Assembly: GCA_030425205.1 (NCBI GenBank)
Contig: JAUIAP010000026.1
Span: forward strand, 26,988-90,987
Length of the DNA: 64,000 nt
Direction: 5' to 3'
Source: Anaerolineae bacterium
GTDB taxonomy: Bacteria; Chloroflexota; Anaerolineae; Promineifilales; Promineifilaceae
Under the pieces are notes generated by a model. It did not search any database. It had not been told where the DNA came from and saw nothing but the letters and a program-made list of their open reading frames with translations. Positions 17,882 to 25,604 of this stretch are shown here, one piece after another. The position numbers and the translations under genes are program-made. Each line of letters begins with the position of its first letter. Positions within the stretch are counted from its first letter, which is position 1.

Positions 17882-18522
17882 CGCCACTCCTCCAAATGAT
17901 CGGTAATCGGGCTACTTAAATAGATACGCCCGCTGGTCAGTTTGCCGTGAACATAAGATGTATTGGGAATTGGGAACGGATGTCGAAAGTGGAAAAACCG
18001 CTCCATCGTGCGTGCGCTCATCTCTACCCCGCCATGCAGCCAAACCCAGTACACGGCACGGGTAAAGGTGGCATGTGAGAAGATAAGGATGCGCTCCTCA
18101 TCGCGCGTTTGGATCCGCTCCAAGAAAGTTTGCGCCCGCCGCAATAGGTTGACAAAGGACTCTGCATTTACGCCAGTCACATAATGGGGATCGCGTCGTA
18201 GACGATATTGATCGCGCAGGTCGCGCATCTCTTTGCGCGTCAATTCTGGCGCATAAAAATGGGTCGCGTAGGGCGAATATTCTTGCACCTGCCACTCTTC
18301 ATGAGGCACCGTGGGATAGCGATCGCGCAGCGGCTGGGCAGTTAATTTTGTTCGGGCATAAGGTGAAGTTACAAAGAGATCGGGACGGAACCACCAAATT
18401 TCGGCTAGCCAGTCGGCTTGATGTTGACCTTCTTTTGTAAGTCCATATGAGCCTGCATCTTTAACGCGCTGTCCGATGTTTGCGGGAGTCTGTCCGTGCC
18501 GAATGAGCCAAAATTCTGTCAT
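17878..18522 (-). CDS. Histidine phosphatase family protein (PGM-like), copy 1
   Basis: A 214-residue paralog of the downstream gene with matching motifs: LIRHGQTPAN (phospho-His), FVTSPYARTKLTAQPL and ILIFSHATFTRAVYW (second His). The insert QEYSPYATHFYAPELTRKEMRDLRDQYRLRRDPHY aligns with QEFCPLADSYYTNVAMESR of the other copy. Both share the unusual 'DxNTE/GVNAESF' stretch, so they arose by local duplication. Operon with 4-bp overlap. Substrate is unknown. Confidence 0.88.
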   Translation of the reverse strand: MTEFWLIRHGQTPANIGQRVKDAGSYGLTKEGQHQADWLAEIWWFRPDLFVTSPYARTKLTAQPLRDRYPTVPHEEWQVQEYSPYATHFYAPELTRKEMRDLRDQYRLRRDPHYVTGVNAESFVNLLRRAQTFLERIQTRDEERILIFSHATFTRAVYWVWLHGGVEMSARTMERFFHFRHPFPIPNTSYVHGKLTSGRIYLSSPITDHLEEWR

Positions 18523-18552
18523 AGATAGTTATTGCAGGTATTCACCTGTTTG

Positions 18553-19203
18553 TTACGCAGACGACTGTGCGTTCAACATAAGCTGTGCTTGTTCGACCAC
18601 TGCTCCGCGCCACCAATAGACAAGTAGGGCGGGATCGTCACGGGTCTGAATTTCATGTGGGATGTTTGAGTCGTGAAAGACAAACTGCCCCATTGGGCAG
18701 GAGCGCCACGGTTTATCAGATTGGCGGAAGCGGGCATGGCCTGAAAGGACAAAGCAGATTTCACTTGCAGAATGGGTGTGAAGGGGATAGTGGGTATTGC
18801 GGTCGAGTAGAAGGAGTCCAAGGCGCACGCTGTCGCTTCCGGCATGTCCCGTTGGGCCGATTAGTTCGCAATAAGCGTAGTTATTTAGGAGGTCGGGATC
18901 AGTGATTGAACTGTTTTGTTGCCAATGGAGATGTGGAAAATTCGGCCGAATTAAGCCCACCAGCTCTTCCCCCAAGACTGCCAACTCATACTTCAAACGC
19001 CGCTTACCCTGTCGCTTTACCACAGGCAGTGTGGTCGCGGGGATGGATTGCATCGTCAGTGTCGTCTTGTTTAATGCGTCAACCATCGCTTCGATCTCGT
19101 CTGTCCGATCAAACGATTGCCACATTGCCATCGTCGCCAATCGCTTTGCCGCCATCAACACACGAATTGTCCACAGATAATCAATCGGCTGACGCATTTC
19201 CAT
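18553..19203 (-). CDS. Cupin protein resembling the DMSP-lyase family
   Basis: A 216-residue protein with a C-terminal single-domain cupin (about residues 115-205). Metal ligands are readable in HYPLHTHSASEICFVLSG (two His and a Glu) and in FHDSNIPHEIQT (His). The surrounding pattern, including W-R-S-C-P-M-G and PALLVYWWRGAV, is like the dimethylsulfoniopropionate lyase/DddQ-type cupin family, in which a long helical N-terminal half precedes the cupin, as here. GGAGAG lies just before the ATG. Enzyme activity is inferred from family resemblance only; other cupin functions are possible. Confidence 0.65.
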   Translation of the reverse strand: MEMRQPIDYLWTIRVLMAAKRLATMAMWQSFDRTDEIEAMVDALNKTTLTMQSIPATTLPVVKRQGKRRLKYELAVLGEELVGLIRPNFPHLHWQQNSSITDPDLLNNYAYCELIGPTGHAGSDSVRLGLLLLDRNTHYPLHTHSASEICFVLSGHARFRQSDKPWRSCPMGQFVFHDSNIPHEIQTRDDPALLVYWWRGAVVEQAQLMLNAQSSA

Positions 19204-19294
19204 AAGCTCTCCATTCTAACGATTGAGTTGCAATCGTACCATCAACATGAAGCAGTCATAATCTATTGCTTGTGTTTGTTGGTCGCATCAATGG

Positions 19295-19300
19295 TAAAAT
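19295..19300 (+). promoter_or_regulatory. -10 box TAAAAT, leaderless start of PhzF-family gene
   Basis: TAAAAT ends 7 nt before ATG 19308; TTGTGT lies 19 bp upstream of the box as a plausible -35. Confidence 0.6.
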
Positions 19301-19307
19301 TTTGCCC

Positions 19308-20111
19308 ATGAAGTTTTTTCAAGTTGATACGTTTACACAGCATGTCCATCATGGCAATCCCGCCGCCGTGTGCTTTCTCACAAAAGCAATTTCGGCCGAA
19401 AAAATGCAGCTCATCGCCGCTGAAGTCAACCAACCGGCGACGGCTTTTGTACAAGCTCATGCCGATCCGTTTGCCAATAAGTGGCAACTACGCTGGTTTA
19501 CGCCGACAAAAGAGTATGCGCTGTGTGGACATGCGACGCTGGGCGCTGCGTTTATGCTGTGGAGCGAGGGGATTGTGCGCCCAGATCGGCCGATTCGCTT
19601 CCAAACCGAACACCATCTCCTAACCTGTACCTACAACGCACAACGCTGGATTTCGATGCGTTTTCCCGCCCAACCTGTTGTACCTGCTGACCCACCAGCG
19701 GGATTGTTGTCGAGCTTAGGGATCGCAGACGCCCTATTCTGCGGGCGCACCTCTACCAACGATTATGTGATCGAAGTTTCTAGCCCAAGCGTTATCCGCG
19801 ATCTTGCACCCGACTTTGCGCAACTTTCTGTCCTAGATCTAAAGGGCGTGACAGTTACCGCCCTTGCGCATGATCAGGAGATGGACTTTGTCTCGCGCTA
19901 TTTTTCGGCCGAAAATGCCAAAGAAGATCCCGTCACTGGCACAGCACACTGTCGGCTGGCTCCCTACTGGTCAGAAAAGTTGGGGAAAAATAAGCTCGTC
20001 GGGTTTCAGGCATCGCAGAGAGGGGGTCTTGTGCGTATGGAAGTGGTTGGCGATGACGTTGTGTTAGGGGGTCAGGCCGTCATGGTCATTCGGGGCGAAA
20101 TGCTGGACTAA
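19308..20111 (+). CDS. PhzF family isomerase/epimerase
   Basis: A 267-residue protein of the PhzF/diaminopimelate-epimerase fold. Family marks: FFQVDTFTQHVHHGNPAAVCFL (catalytic Glu/His region near the N terminus), LRWFTPTKEYALCGHATLGAAF and SRYFSAENAKEDPVTGTAHCRLAPYW. The start is set at ATG 19308, preceded at 7 nt by TAAAAT, rather than 14 codons upstream. These proteins catalyse proton-shift isomerisations; except for PhzF itself most have no known substrate. No phenazine genes are present. Three copies of the TCGGCCGA palindrome lie inside. Confidence 0.88.
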   Translation: MKFFQVDTFTQHVHHGNPAAVCFLTKAISAEKMQLIAAEVNQPATAFVQAHADPFANKWQLRWFTPTKEYALCGHATLGAAFMLWSEGIVRPDRPIRFQTEHHLLTCTYNAQRWISMRFPAQPVVPADPPAGLLSSLGIADALFCGRTSTNDYVIEVSSPSVIRDLAPDFAQLSVLDLKGVTVTALAHDQEMDFVSRYFSAENAKEDPVTGTAHCRLAPYWSEKLGKNKLVGFQASQRGGLVRMEVVGDDVVLGGQAVMVIRGEMLD

Positions 20112-20127
20112 AGTTGGCTCCGAAAAT

Positions 20128-21039
20128 TCAGTGCTCCGCTGCGGCAGCCTGTTTTAGCTGTTCAAAATAGTGGGTTAATCCAGCGACCAAATCGAGTTGT
20201 GCTTCCCATCCAATATCTGGATTGTTCGCAACATCGGCCGATTGTTCCAACACTTCGCCCGGCCTTGAGGGCAATGCGCCAATCAATGGTTTTCCCTGAC
20301 TTCCCGTCACCGAATAGATCGTTCGCACGACATCGGCGACCGATGCCAATTTGCCCGTGCCAAGTTGTACGGTGGTAAGGAGCGGGATTTCGGCCGAGAC
20401 TAGCTGACAAATGCCTGCCGCCACATCCTGCACATGCACCCAGTCGCGCCGTTGTAATCCGGCCGTCATCGCAAAATCTTCGCCACGAATCGCTGCTTCA
20501 AACGCGGCTGGAATCAGCGCATTGGTTGGCTGTCCATAGCCATAGCTCTGGAAAATCATCGCGCCAATAATTGGCCACTCTTGTGTGCGGGTAAACATCT
20601 CACAGAAGTTCCATGCCGCAGCCTTACTCGCCGCATAGACGTTCATTGACGACCATTCGCCCGGCGTGCGGCCGACAATCACTCGTTCGATAGTGCGTCG
20701 CTCGCACGCGGCCCGCATTAAATTGATCGTGCCATTCAAGTTATGGCGCATCGCTTCATTAATCGGCAAAAATGGATTGGTTGCGCCAGCCGCCGCTAAA
20801 TGGATGACGACATCCGGCTCTGCTTCTGCAACGGCGCGACATGTCAGGCGATAGTTGCGTAAATCGGCATAGACGAGTTGCAACTGTTCACGCAGTGGTT
20901 GCAATGTAGACGGCAACGACTTTCCCATCCCATACTGCTCGCGCACCAACAGAATCACATCATGCTGTTGCAGGAGGAGGGGGGTGAGATTTCGGCCGAT
21001 AAAGCCGGTGCCACCTGTGAGGAGAATACGCCGTTTCAT
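20128..21039 (-). CDS. NAD(P)-dependent sugar epimerase/dehydratase (SDR family)
   Basis: A 303-residue extended short-chain dehydrogenase. The Rossmann glycine motif GGTGFIG is at residues about 9-15; the active-site pair is YAASK (Tyr and Lys). HLAAAGATNPF and LGTGKLASVADVV are typical of nucleotide-sugar epimerases and reductases. It lies 73 bp downstream of the glucose-1-phosphate cytidylyltransferase on the same strand. A CDP-sugar is therefore the likely substrate, as in the CDP-abequose or CDP-paratose synthase type. The exact product is an inference. It probably supplies an unusual deoxysugar for surface glycans. Confidence 0.8.
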   Translation of the reverse strand: MKRRILLTGGTGFIGRNLTPLLLQQHDVILLVREQYGMGKSLPSTLQPLREQLQLVYADLRNYRLTCRAVAEAEPDVVIHLAAAGATNPFLPINEAMRHNLNGTINLMRAACERRTIERVIVGRTPGEWSSMNVYAASKAAAWNFCEMFTRTQEWPIIGAMIFQSYGYGQPTNALIPAAFEAAIRGEDFAMTAGLQRRDWVHVQDVAAGICQLVSAEIPLLTTVQLGTGKLASVADVVRTIYSVTGSQGKPLIGALPSRPGEVLEQSADVANNPDIGWEAQLDLVAGLTHYFEQLKQAAAAEH

Positions 21040-21112
21040 CGCTGGACAGTGAATAGGGAACGGTAATCGGCCAGCATTTTCATTCTGAATGCTGCGCAGT
21101 GTGTCCCATTCA

Positions 21113-21892
21113 CTACCAAACTCTCCAGGGTGCGTCTGTTTGCCAGCGTTGTTCCAAAACCATCGTATCCTTAAGTGTGTTCATCGACTGCCAGAAGCCA
21201 GCATGTCGATAGATCATTAGCTCTCCCATCTCCGCCAATTTTGGCAAGACTTCACGTTCCAAATCGTCATGTTTTTCGCAGAGTTCAAGCACTTCACGCT
21301 CAAAAAGCATAAAGCCGCCATTGATCCAGTAGGGCAGTTCAGGGCGTTCGACAAAACCATTGACCGCGCCAGCCTCATCAGCCTCCACAACCCCATACGG
21401 TAAATTCACCCGCACCGCCGTCAGCGTCGCCAACTTGCCATGCGCTTTGTGAAATTTGATCAATTCGGTCAAATCAACATCGCTAACATCATCACCATAG
21501 GCCAGAAAGAAGCGTTCGGCGTCGATGTAGTCGGCCACTTTTGCGACACGCTGCGCCTTCTCCGTCAGCAACCCTGTATCCACCAGTGAAACATGCCAAT
21601 CTGGATGATCGACACCGTCGTGAAACGCAATGGCCTGATCGCTCGCACCCATCGTCAGCGTCAAATCACGTGACATCTTATTGTAATTCAAAAAGTAGCG
21701 GCGCATCTGATCCGCCTCATACCCTAACGTGAGGATGAAGCGATCGCACCCATGCGCTGAGAAAATTCGCATGACGTGCCAGATAATCGGCCGATTTCCG
21801 ACTTTCACAAGCTCTTTTTTTGTCGTCGTCCCCCCGCGCATACGGGTTCCTTGTCCGCCGCAGAAGATGATTACGGGAATTGATTCTGTCAT
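21113..21892 (-). CDS. rfbF: Glucose-1-phosphate cytidylyltransferase
   Basis: A 259-residue nucleotidyltransferase that makes CDP-glucose from CTP and glucose-1-phosphate, the first step to CDP-linked 3,6-dideoxysugars. The nucleotide-binding signature is modified as in RfbF: IIFCGGQGTRMRG followed by TTTKKELVKVGNRPIIWHVMRIF. Also family-typical are FILTLGYEADQMRRYFLNY, FFLAYGDDVSDVDL and the C-terminal RHAGFWQSMNTLKDTMVLE. Length matches the family. The CDP-glucose 4,6-dehydratase (rfbG) expected beside it is not in this window, where only a different SDR enzyme follows. Confidence 0.9.
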   Translation of the reverse strand: MTESIPVIIFCGGQGTRMRGGTTTKKELVKVGNRPIIWHVMRIFSAHGCDRFILTLGYEADQMRRYFLNYNKMSRDLTLTMGASDQAIAFHDGVDHPDWHVSLVDTGLLTEKAQRVAKVADYIDAERFFLAYGDDVSDVDLTELIKFHKAHGKLATLTAVRVNLPYGVVEADEAGAVNGFVERPELPYWINGGFMLFEREVLELCEKHDDLEREVLPKLAEMGELMIYRHAGFWQSMNTLKDTMVLEQRWQTDAPWRVW

Positions 21893-22081
21893 AATCGTTG
21901 AGAAAGGTTCTTTGGGTCATTTATATGGAAGAATGGATTCCCACCCACGCAAAAATGACAGGCCGTTGAATAAAACAGATGGTCAGTTTAGAACTAGCAA
22001 CGCTAATATAGCGACCAGCAACTTCCCGCTGCGATCTTAACACAGCGAAATTGCCGTTGCCAGCAAGCGTGATGGGTGTGT

Positions 22082-22087
22082 TAAAAT
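22082..22087 (+). promoter_or_regulatory. -10 box TAAAAT, leaderless start of yvcK
   Basis: TAAAAT ends 6 nt before ATG 22094; TTGCCA (22057-22062) is 19 bp upstream as -35. Confidence 0.65.
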
Positions 22088-22093
22088 GCGTTG

Positions 22094-23365
22094 ATGCAGT
22101 TGGATAAACATTGGCGCAGTTGGGTTCGTAGTCTAAGGCTTTGGCTGATTATCGGGATCGGAGTAAAACGTTGGTTGGTGATGTTGGGATTTGGAACGCT
22201 CTTTTTAGGTGGAGGGTTGGTCTACCTGTTGCTTTGGCTCTATCAGCAAAATTTCATTTCGGCCGATCTCTTCCGCATCATTGCCCTAAGCTCTCTCTCA
22301 GATGGACTTCGCATTGGAATTTTGCTGCTGCTCGGCAGTGGATTGCTTCTAACAGGCACGATCCAGCTAGGGCGTTCCCTCGTTGCGCCCTTTCGTCGTC
22401 CCGGTGAAGATATTGGCAACGTGCTGCTGCGCTATCGTCAACGCAATCGCGGTCCGCGCATCGTCACAATTGGTGGCGGGACAGGGATGCCCGAGCTGTT
22501 ACGCGGTCTAAAGGTGCACACAAATAACATCACCGCGATTGTGACAGTGGCCGACGATGGCGGCAGCAGTGGACGATTGCGGCGTGAACTAGGCGTGCTG
22601 CCACCCGGTGACTTCCGCAACAATATCGCTGCGCTGGCACGCGATGAGGAGTTGATGACAGGGTTGATGCAATACCGTTTTGGGGAGGCGGTCGACGCGA
22701 GCACACCCTCCCAACTCAAGGGGCACACGCTGGGAAATTTGTTGATTGCAGCGCTAACGGGCTTGACGGGCAGCTTTGATGAAGCGCTCTTTTCGATGAA
22801 TCGCGTCTTGGCCATGCGTGGCACAGTGATTCCCGCAACGCTAGATGACGTAACATTGGTGGCGCACATTCGCACCGCAACGGGTGTTGAACGGGTCGTC
22901 GGGGAGTCGGAGATTCCAAATACCGCAGGCAAGATCGAACGCGTGATGCTCGAACCCCAGTCGGTCCGTGTCTATCCGCCGGCACTACGCGCCATTTTGC
23001 AGGCCGATATGATCATAATGGGACCGGGCAGCCTATATACAAGTGTCATACCGAATCTGCTGGTGCGCGACATTGTGCGGGCATTGGAGCAGGCGCGAGG
23101 CAAGCGCGTTTATGTTTGTAACGTGGCCGCACAGCCGGGTGAGACTGATGGCTATTCCCTTTCTGACCATGTGAACGCAATTGTCAATCATAGTTCAGAT
23201 AAGGTTGTGCAAATCGCCGTCGCACATCATGGGAATGGCGTACTGGTCGATGATGTTGAAAATGTACGCGTGATTTCGGCCGATCTCGCCTCTACAACGC
23301 GCAAAGACCGTCACGATGGGGCAAAAGTTGCCGCCCTCTTAATAGAGTTGCTAGAAAACGAGTAG
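22094..23365 (+). CDS. yvcK: YvcK/CofD-like gluconeogenesis factor with N-terminal membrane segment
   Basis: A 423-residue protein. The first about 105 residues carry two to three hydrophobic segments, including LVMLGFGTLFLGGGLVYLLLWLY and IGILLLLGSGLLLTGT. The YvcK domain then starts with IVTIGGGTGMPELLRGLK and continues with VADDGGSSGRLRRELGVLPPGDFRNNIAAL (UDP-GlcNAc/nucleotide site) and MGPGSLYTSVIPNLLV. YvcK proteins link carbon status to cell-wall precursor supply. The membrane-anchored form is less common than the soluble one. The downstream MazG-like gene follows after 18 bp but has its own -10-like box. Confidence 0.9.
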   Translation: MQLDKHWRSWVRSLRLWLIIGIGVKRWLVMLGFGTLFLGGGLVYLLLWLYQQNFISADLFRIIALSSLSDGLRIGILLLLGSGLLLTGTIQLGRSLVAPFRRPGEDIGNVLLRYRQRNRGPRIVTIGGGTGMPELLRGLKVHTNNITAIVTVADDGGSSGRLRRELGVLPPGDFRNNIAALARDEELMTGLMQYRFGEAVDASTPSQLKGHTLGNLLIAALTGLTGSFDEALFSMNRVLAMRGTVIPATLDDVTLVAHIRTATGVERVVGESEIPNTAGKIERVMLEPQSVRVYPPALRAILQADMIIMGPGSLYTSVIPNLLVRDIVRALEQARGKRVYVCNVAAQPGETDGYSLSDHVNAIVNHSSDKVVQIAVAHHGNGVLVDDVENVRVISADLASTTRKDRHDGAKVAALLIELLENE

Positions 23366-23371
23366 TACCGT

Positions 23372-23377
23372 TAAACT
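23372..23377 (+). promoter_or_regulatory. -10 box TAAACT, leaderless start of MazG-like gene
   Basis: TAAACT ends 6 nt before ATG 23384; TTGCTA (23348-23353) is 18 bp upstream as -35. Confidence 0.6.
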
Positions 23378-23383
23378 ACCGTC

Positions 23384-23689
23384 ATGACAATTGCCGAATT
23401 AACGAGGGAAATGCACAAATTTGTGGCGAGCAAGGGCTGGTATGCTGCCGATTCACCAAAAGCGCAAACCCCTAAAAATCTCGCCGTCTCACTTTGTCTG
23501 GAATCGGCCGAAATTCTCGAACATTTTCAGTGGCGTGAAACCGCCACAGACTCGAACGCACTGGCTGGCGAATTGGCCGATGTGGCCCTTTACCTTCTGC
23601 AACTTGCCAGCATAACCGAAATTGATCTCGAACAAGCAATCATGGACAAACTTGCGCTTAACTATGACCGTACCTGGCCGGCACAATAG
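23384..23689 (+). CDS. MazG-like nucleotide pyrophosphohydrolase
   Basis: A 101-residue all-alpha NTP pyrophosphatase of the MazG/dCTPase-1 type. Metal-binding ExxE is in LESAEILEHFQW and the matching ExxD in GELADVALYLLQL. The N-terminal KFVASKGWYAADSPKAQTPKNLAVSLCLE is the common RS21-C6-like opening. It should cleave non-canonical or excess dNTPs to dNMP and pyrophosphate as a house-cleaning enzyme. Length equals the single-domain family. It forms a cluster of individually promoted genes with yvcK and the following phosphoesterase. Confidence 0.9.
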   Translation: MTIAELTREMHKFVASKGWYAADSPKAQTPKNLAVSLCLESAEILEHFQWRETATDSNALAGELADVALYLLQLASITEIDLEQAIMDKLALNYDRTWPAQ

Positions 23690-23760
23690 ACAGGCTATAG
23701 TAGCTAGTACCAAGCAGTGCATATTATTCACTGCAACCGGTTTACTACCTACTGCAACTA

Positions 23761-23766
23761 TAAATT
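23761..23766 (+). promoter_or_regulatory. -10 box TAAATT, leaderless GTG start of phosphoesterase
   Basis: TAAATT ends 7 nt before GTG 23774, supporting the GTG over the upstream ATG at 23717. Confidence 0.5.
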
Positions 23767-23773
23767 ATCAAAC

Positions 23774-24415
23774 GTGACTTCTTCGCTTAAAATCCTCGCC
23801 GTCAGTGACAAGGTGTTGCAATCGCACTATTCTCCCAATGTGCCATCAATGTATCCGCGTCTCGATCTGTTGCTTGGGGCGGGCGACCTGCCCTACTACT
23901 ATCTCGATTTTCTCGTCTCTGCGCTCGATACGTCGATGTTTTATGTGTTGGGAAATCATGACGCTGGACGACAATATACTGAGCATGGCGAGATCAGCGA
24001 GGTAAGAGGAGGACTCAATATCCATCAGCGCGTTGTGCGCGAAAAAGGGTTGATTTTTGCGGGATTAGAGGGGTCGATGCGTTACTTGCCGAGTGCAACA
24101 CAGCAATACAGCGAGATTGAAATGTGGCGTGAAGCGTCTGCGCTCTTCCCGCGTTTGCTGCTAAATCGCATTCGGTATGGTCGTTATCTCGATGTATTGC
24201 TCACGCACTCTCCACCGTTTGGAATTCATGATGAACAGGATATTCCCCATCGCGGCTTCAAATCTTTCTTACACTTGATGCGAATTCTCCGACCGCGCTA
24301 CCTACTACACGGTCATATCCATCGCTATCTTCTGCACAAACACCAAATTACGCAGTATCACGAGACAACGGTTATCAACATCTATCCCAATTACTACCTA
24401 GAAATTCCCGTGTGA
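23774..24415 (+). CDS. Metallophosphoesterase
   Basis: A 213-residue calcineurin-like phosphoesterase. Motifs: LGAGDLPYYYLDF (metal Asp), FYVLGNHD (GNHD), LLTHSPPFG (metal His) and LLHGHIHRYL (GHxH). The first family motif, usually D-x-H near the N terminus, is here AVSDKVLQS, which lacks the His and is a known subfamily variant. I chose GTG 23774 because protein similarity begins at SSLKILAVSD and a TAAATT box precedes it at 7 nt; ATG 23717 would add 19 unconvincing residues. The substrate could be a cyclic nucleotide or phosphodiester but is unassigned. Faces the lipoprotein gene convergently. Confidence 0.85.
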   Translation: MTSSLKILAVSDKVLQSHYSPNVPSMYPRLDLLLGAGDLPYYYLDFLVSALDTSMFYVLGNHDAGRQYTEHGEISEVRGGLNIHQRVVREKGLIFAGLEGSMRYLPSATQQYSEIEMWREASALFPRLLLNRIRYGRYLDVLLTHSPPFGIHDEQDIPHRGFKSFLHLMRILRPRYLLHGHIHRYLLHKHQITQYHETTVINIYPNYYLEIPV

Positions 24416-24464
24416 GCGCAGCCTATCGCTGTCGTGACGGCATTTCAGCGGCCTGACACGCTAA

Positions 24465-25091
24465 CTATTCGAGCGGCGTCACGCTGAAATTGTCAAACTC
24501 AACGACGACGTTCCCCGTGTCGATCGTGCGCACGATCAGGCCAATGTCTGAACCGTTAATTGCCTCATCCGTCACTGCACCGACCAGTTGTTCATTGACA
24601 TAAAAGACGAGATTTCCCGCATTTGCCTCAACTTTCAACTCATTCGTTTCGCCCAATCCCTGATTGACGGCCGCAGATTCAAACCAGCTATCGTTGATCA
24701 GCTCAACGCGGTTGTCGCCACTACAGGCAAGAAAACAACGGGCAACCAGCACCCAACCATCCCCACTGACCAAGAACATGTAGAACGCATCCTGTTGATC
24801 ATCGACGCGCAGCAGCATGCCAAATCCCGGATTGAGCGGTCCTTCCACTTGTGTCGCCTCAACTGAAAACACACCATCAGTAAAGGATACGCCCGCCGTC
24901 GTCCAAAAGTAGGAGTTATAGGGTTCGACGGCAAAACGATAAACACCGTCAATGACCTGCCCCGATGCTTCCAAATCATCGCCGACGCGCCATGTGCCAG
25001 CCGCGTCAAATGTTTCGAGATAGGGTTGTTGACTGTTACATGCGCTGAGAAGAAAGAGAATGCCTAGACAAAAGATGAGTTGTTTAATCAC
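24465..25091 (-). CDS. Lipoprotein with LamG/DUF1080-like jelly-roll domain
   Basis: A 208-residue lipoprotein. The signal peptide ends in a lipobox LLSACNSQQ (Cys at about 18). The rest is a beta-sandwich pattern: YLETFDAAGTWRVGDD, VFSVEATQVEGPLNPGFGMLLRVDDQQDAFYMFLVSGDGWVLVAR, NELKVEANAGNLVFYVNEQLVGAVTDEAINGSDIGLIVRT and VVVEFDNFSVTPLE. This is the fold of 3-keto-disaccharide hydrolase/LamG-type carbohydrate-binding domains. GTG start with GAGG upstream. A surface sugar- or ligand-binding role is plausible; catalytic residues cannot be identified. Confidence 0.75.
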   Translation of the reverse strand: MIKQLIFCLGILFLLSACNSQQPYLETFDAAGTWRVGDDLEASGQVIDGVYRFAVEPYNSYFWTTAGVSFTDGVFSVEATQVEGPLNPGFGMLLRVDDQQDAFYMFLVSGDGWVLVARCFLACSGDNRVELINDSWFESAAVNQGLGETNELKVEANAGNLVFYVNEQLVGAVTDEAINGSDIGLIVRTIDTGNVVVEFDNFSVTPLE

Positions 25092-25143
25092 GTGAAAGCC
25101 TCAAAAAGTTTATCGTCTGTAATGGTAGGAGATTTCGGCCGAA

Positions 25144-25177
25144 AACAAAAAGAATCCATCTGATTCAGGTGGATTCT
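25144..25177 (-). terminator. Terminator of nucleoside transporter operon
   Basis: On the minus strand AGAATCCACCT (25177-25167) pairs with AGATGGATTCT (25161-25151), one mismatch, followed by TTTTTG. Confidence 0.8.
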
Positions 25178-25213
25178 ACTAGGGAAATTTAGAATTAACA
25201 GCGTTTGACGATG

Positions 25214-25603
25214 TTATGAGTGTGAAATCTGCGTCGGACGCAGCTTGAACAAGACCCGTTTCTCGCCAGGAGAAAACGTAAATCCGCGCCCAAAATAGGC
25301 GTGCGCCATTCTGTCGATCTGTTCATGCGCGAAATCGCCCTCGACCGTTTCAGCTACCTCGCAGCGCAGTTCGATCCAACGATAGGGATTCTTCGGATCG
25401 AGAATAGCGACGGTCGCTTTCGGCCGATCGCGCAGATTCTGGTCCTTACGCCGCCCAATTGCCGTGTTGACCCACACCTCATCCCCATGTCGCTCAGCCC
25501 ACACGGGCGTCACCTGCGGCTGCCCATCCGCCATCACCGTGGCCAACTGCACGACAATTGGCTCGTCGAGCAGATCGTAAAAATCTTCAGGAATTCGCTT
25601 CAT
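25214..25603 (-). CDS. Pyridoxamine 5'-phosphate oxidase-like flavin-binding protein
   Basis: A 129-residue split-barrel protein of the PPOX/F420-FMN type (MKRIPEDFYDLLDEPIVVQLATVMADGQPQVTPVWAERHGDEVWVNTAIGRRKDQNLRDRPKATVAILDP). This is the pattern of F420- or FMN-dependent reductases of the Rv1155-like class. The start is set at ATG 25603, with AAGGA at 25615-25611 inside the upstream gene and only 1 nt between that gene's stop and this start. It is thus the last cistron of the nucleoside transporter operon. Substrate is unknown; a link to nucleoside use is only positional. Confidence 0.85.
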   Translation of the reverse strand: MKRIPEDFYDLLDEPIVVQLATVMADGQPQVTPVWAERHGDEVWVNTAIGRRKDQNLRDRPKATVAILDPKNPYRWIELRCEVAETVEGDFAHEQIDRMAHAYFGRGFTFSPGEKRVLFKLRPTQISHS

Positions 25604-25604
25604 A

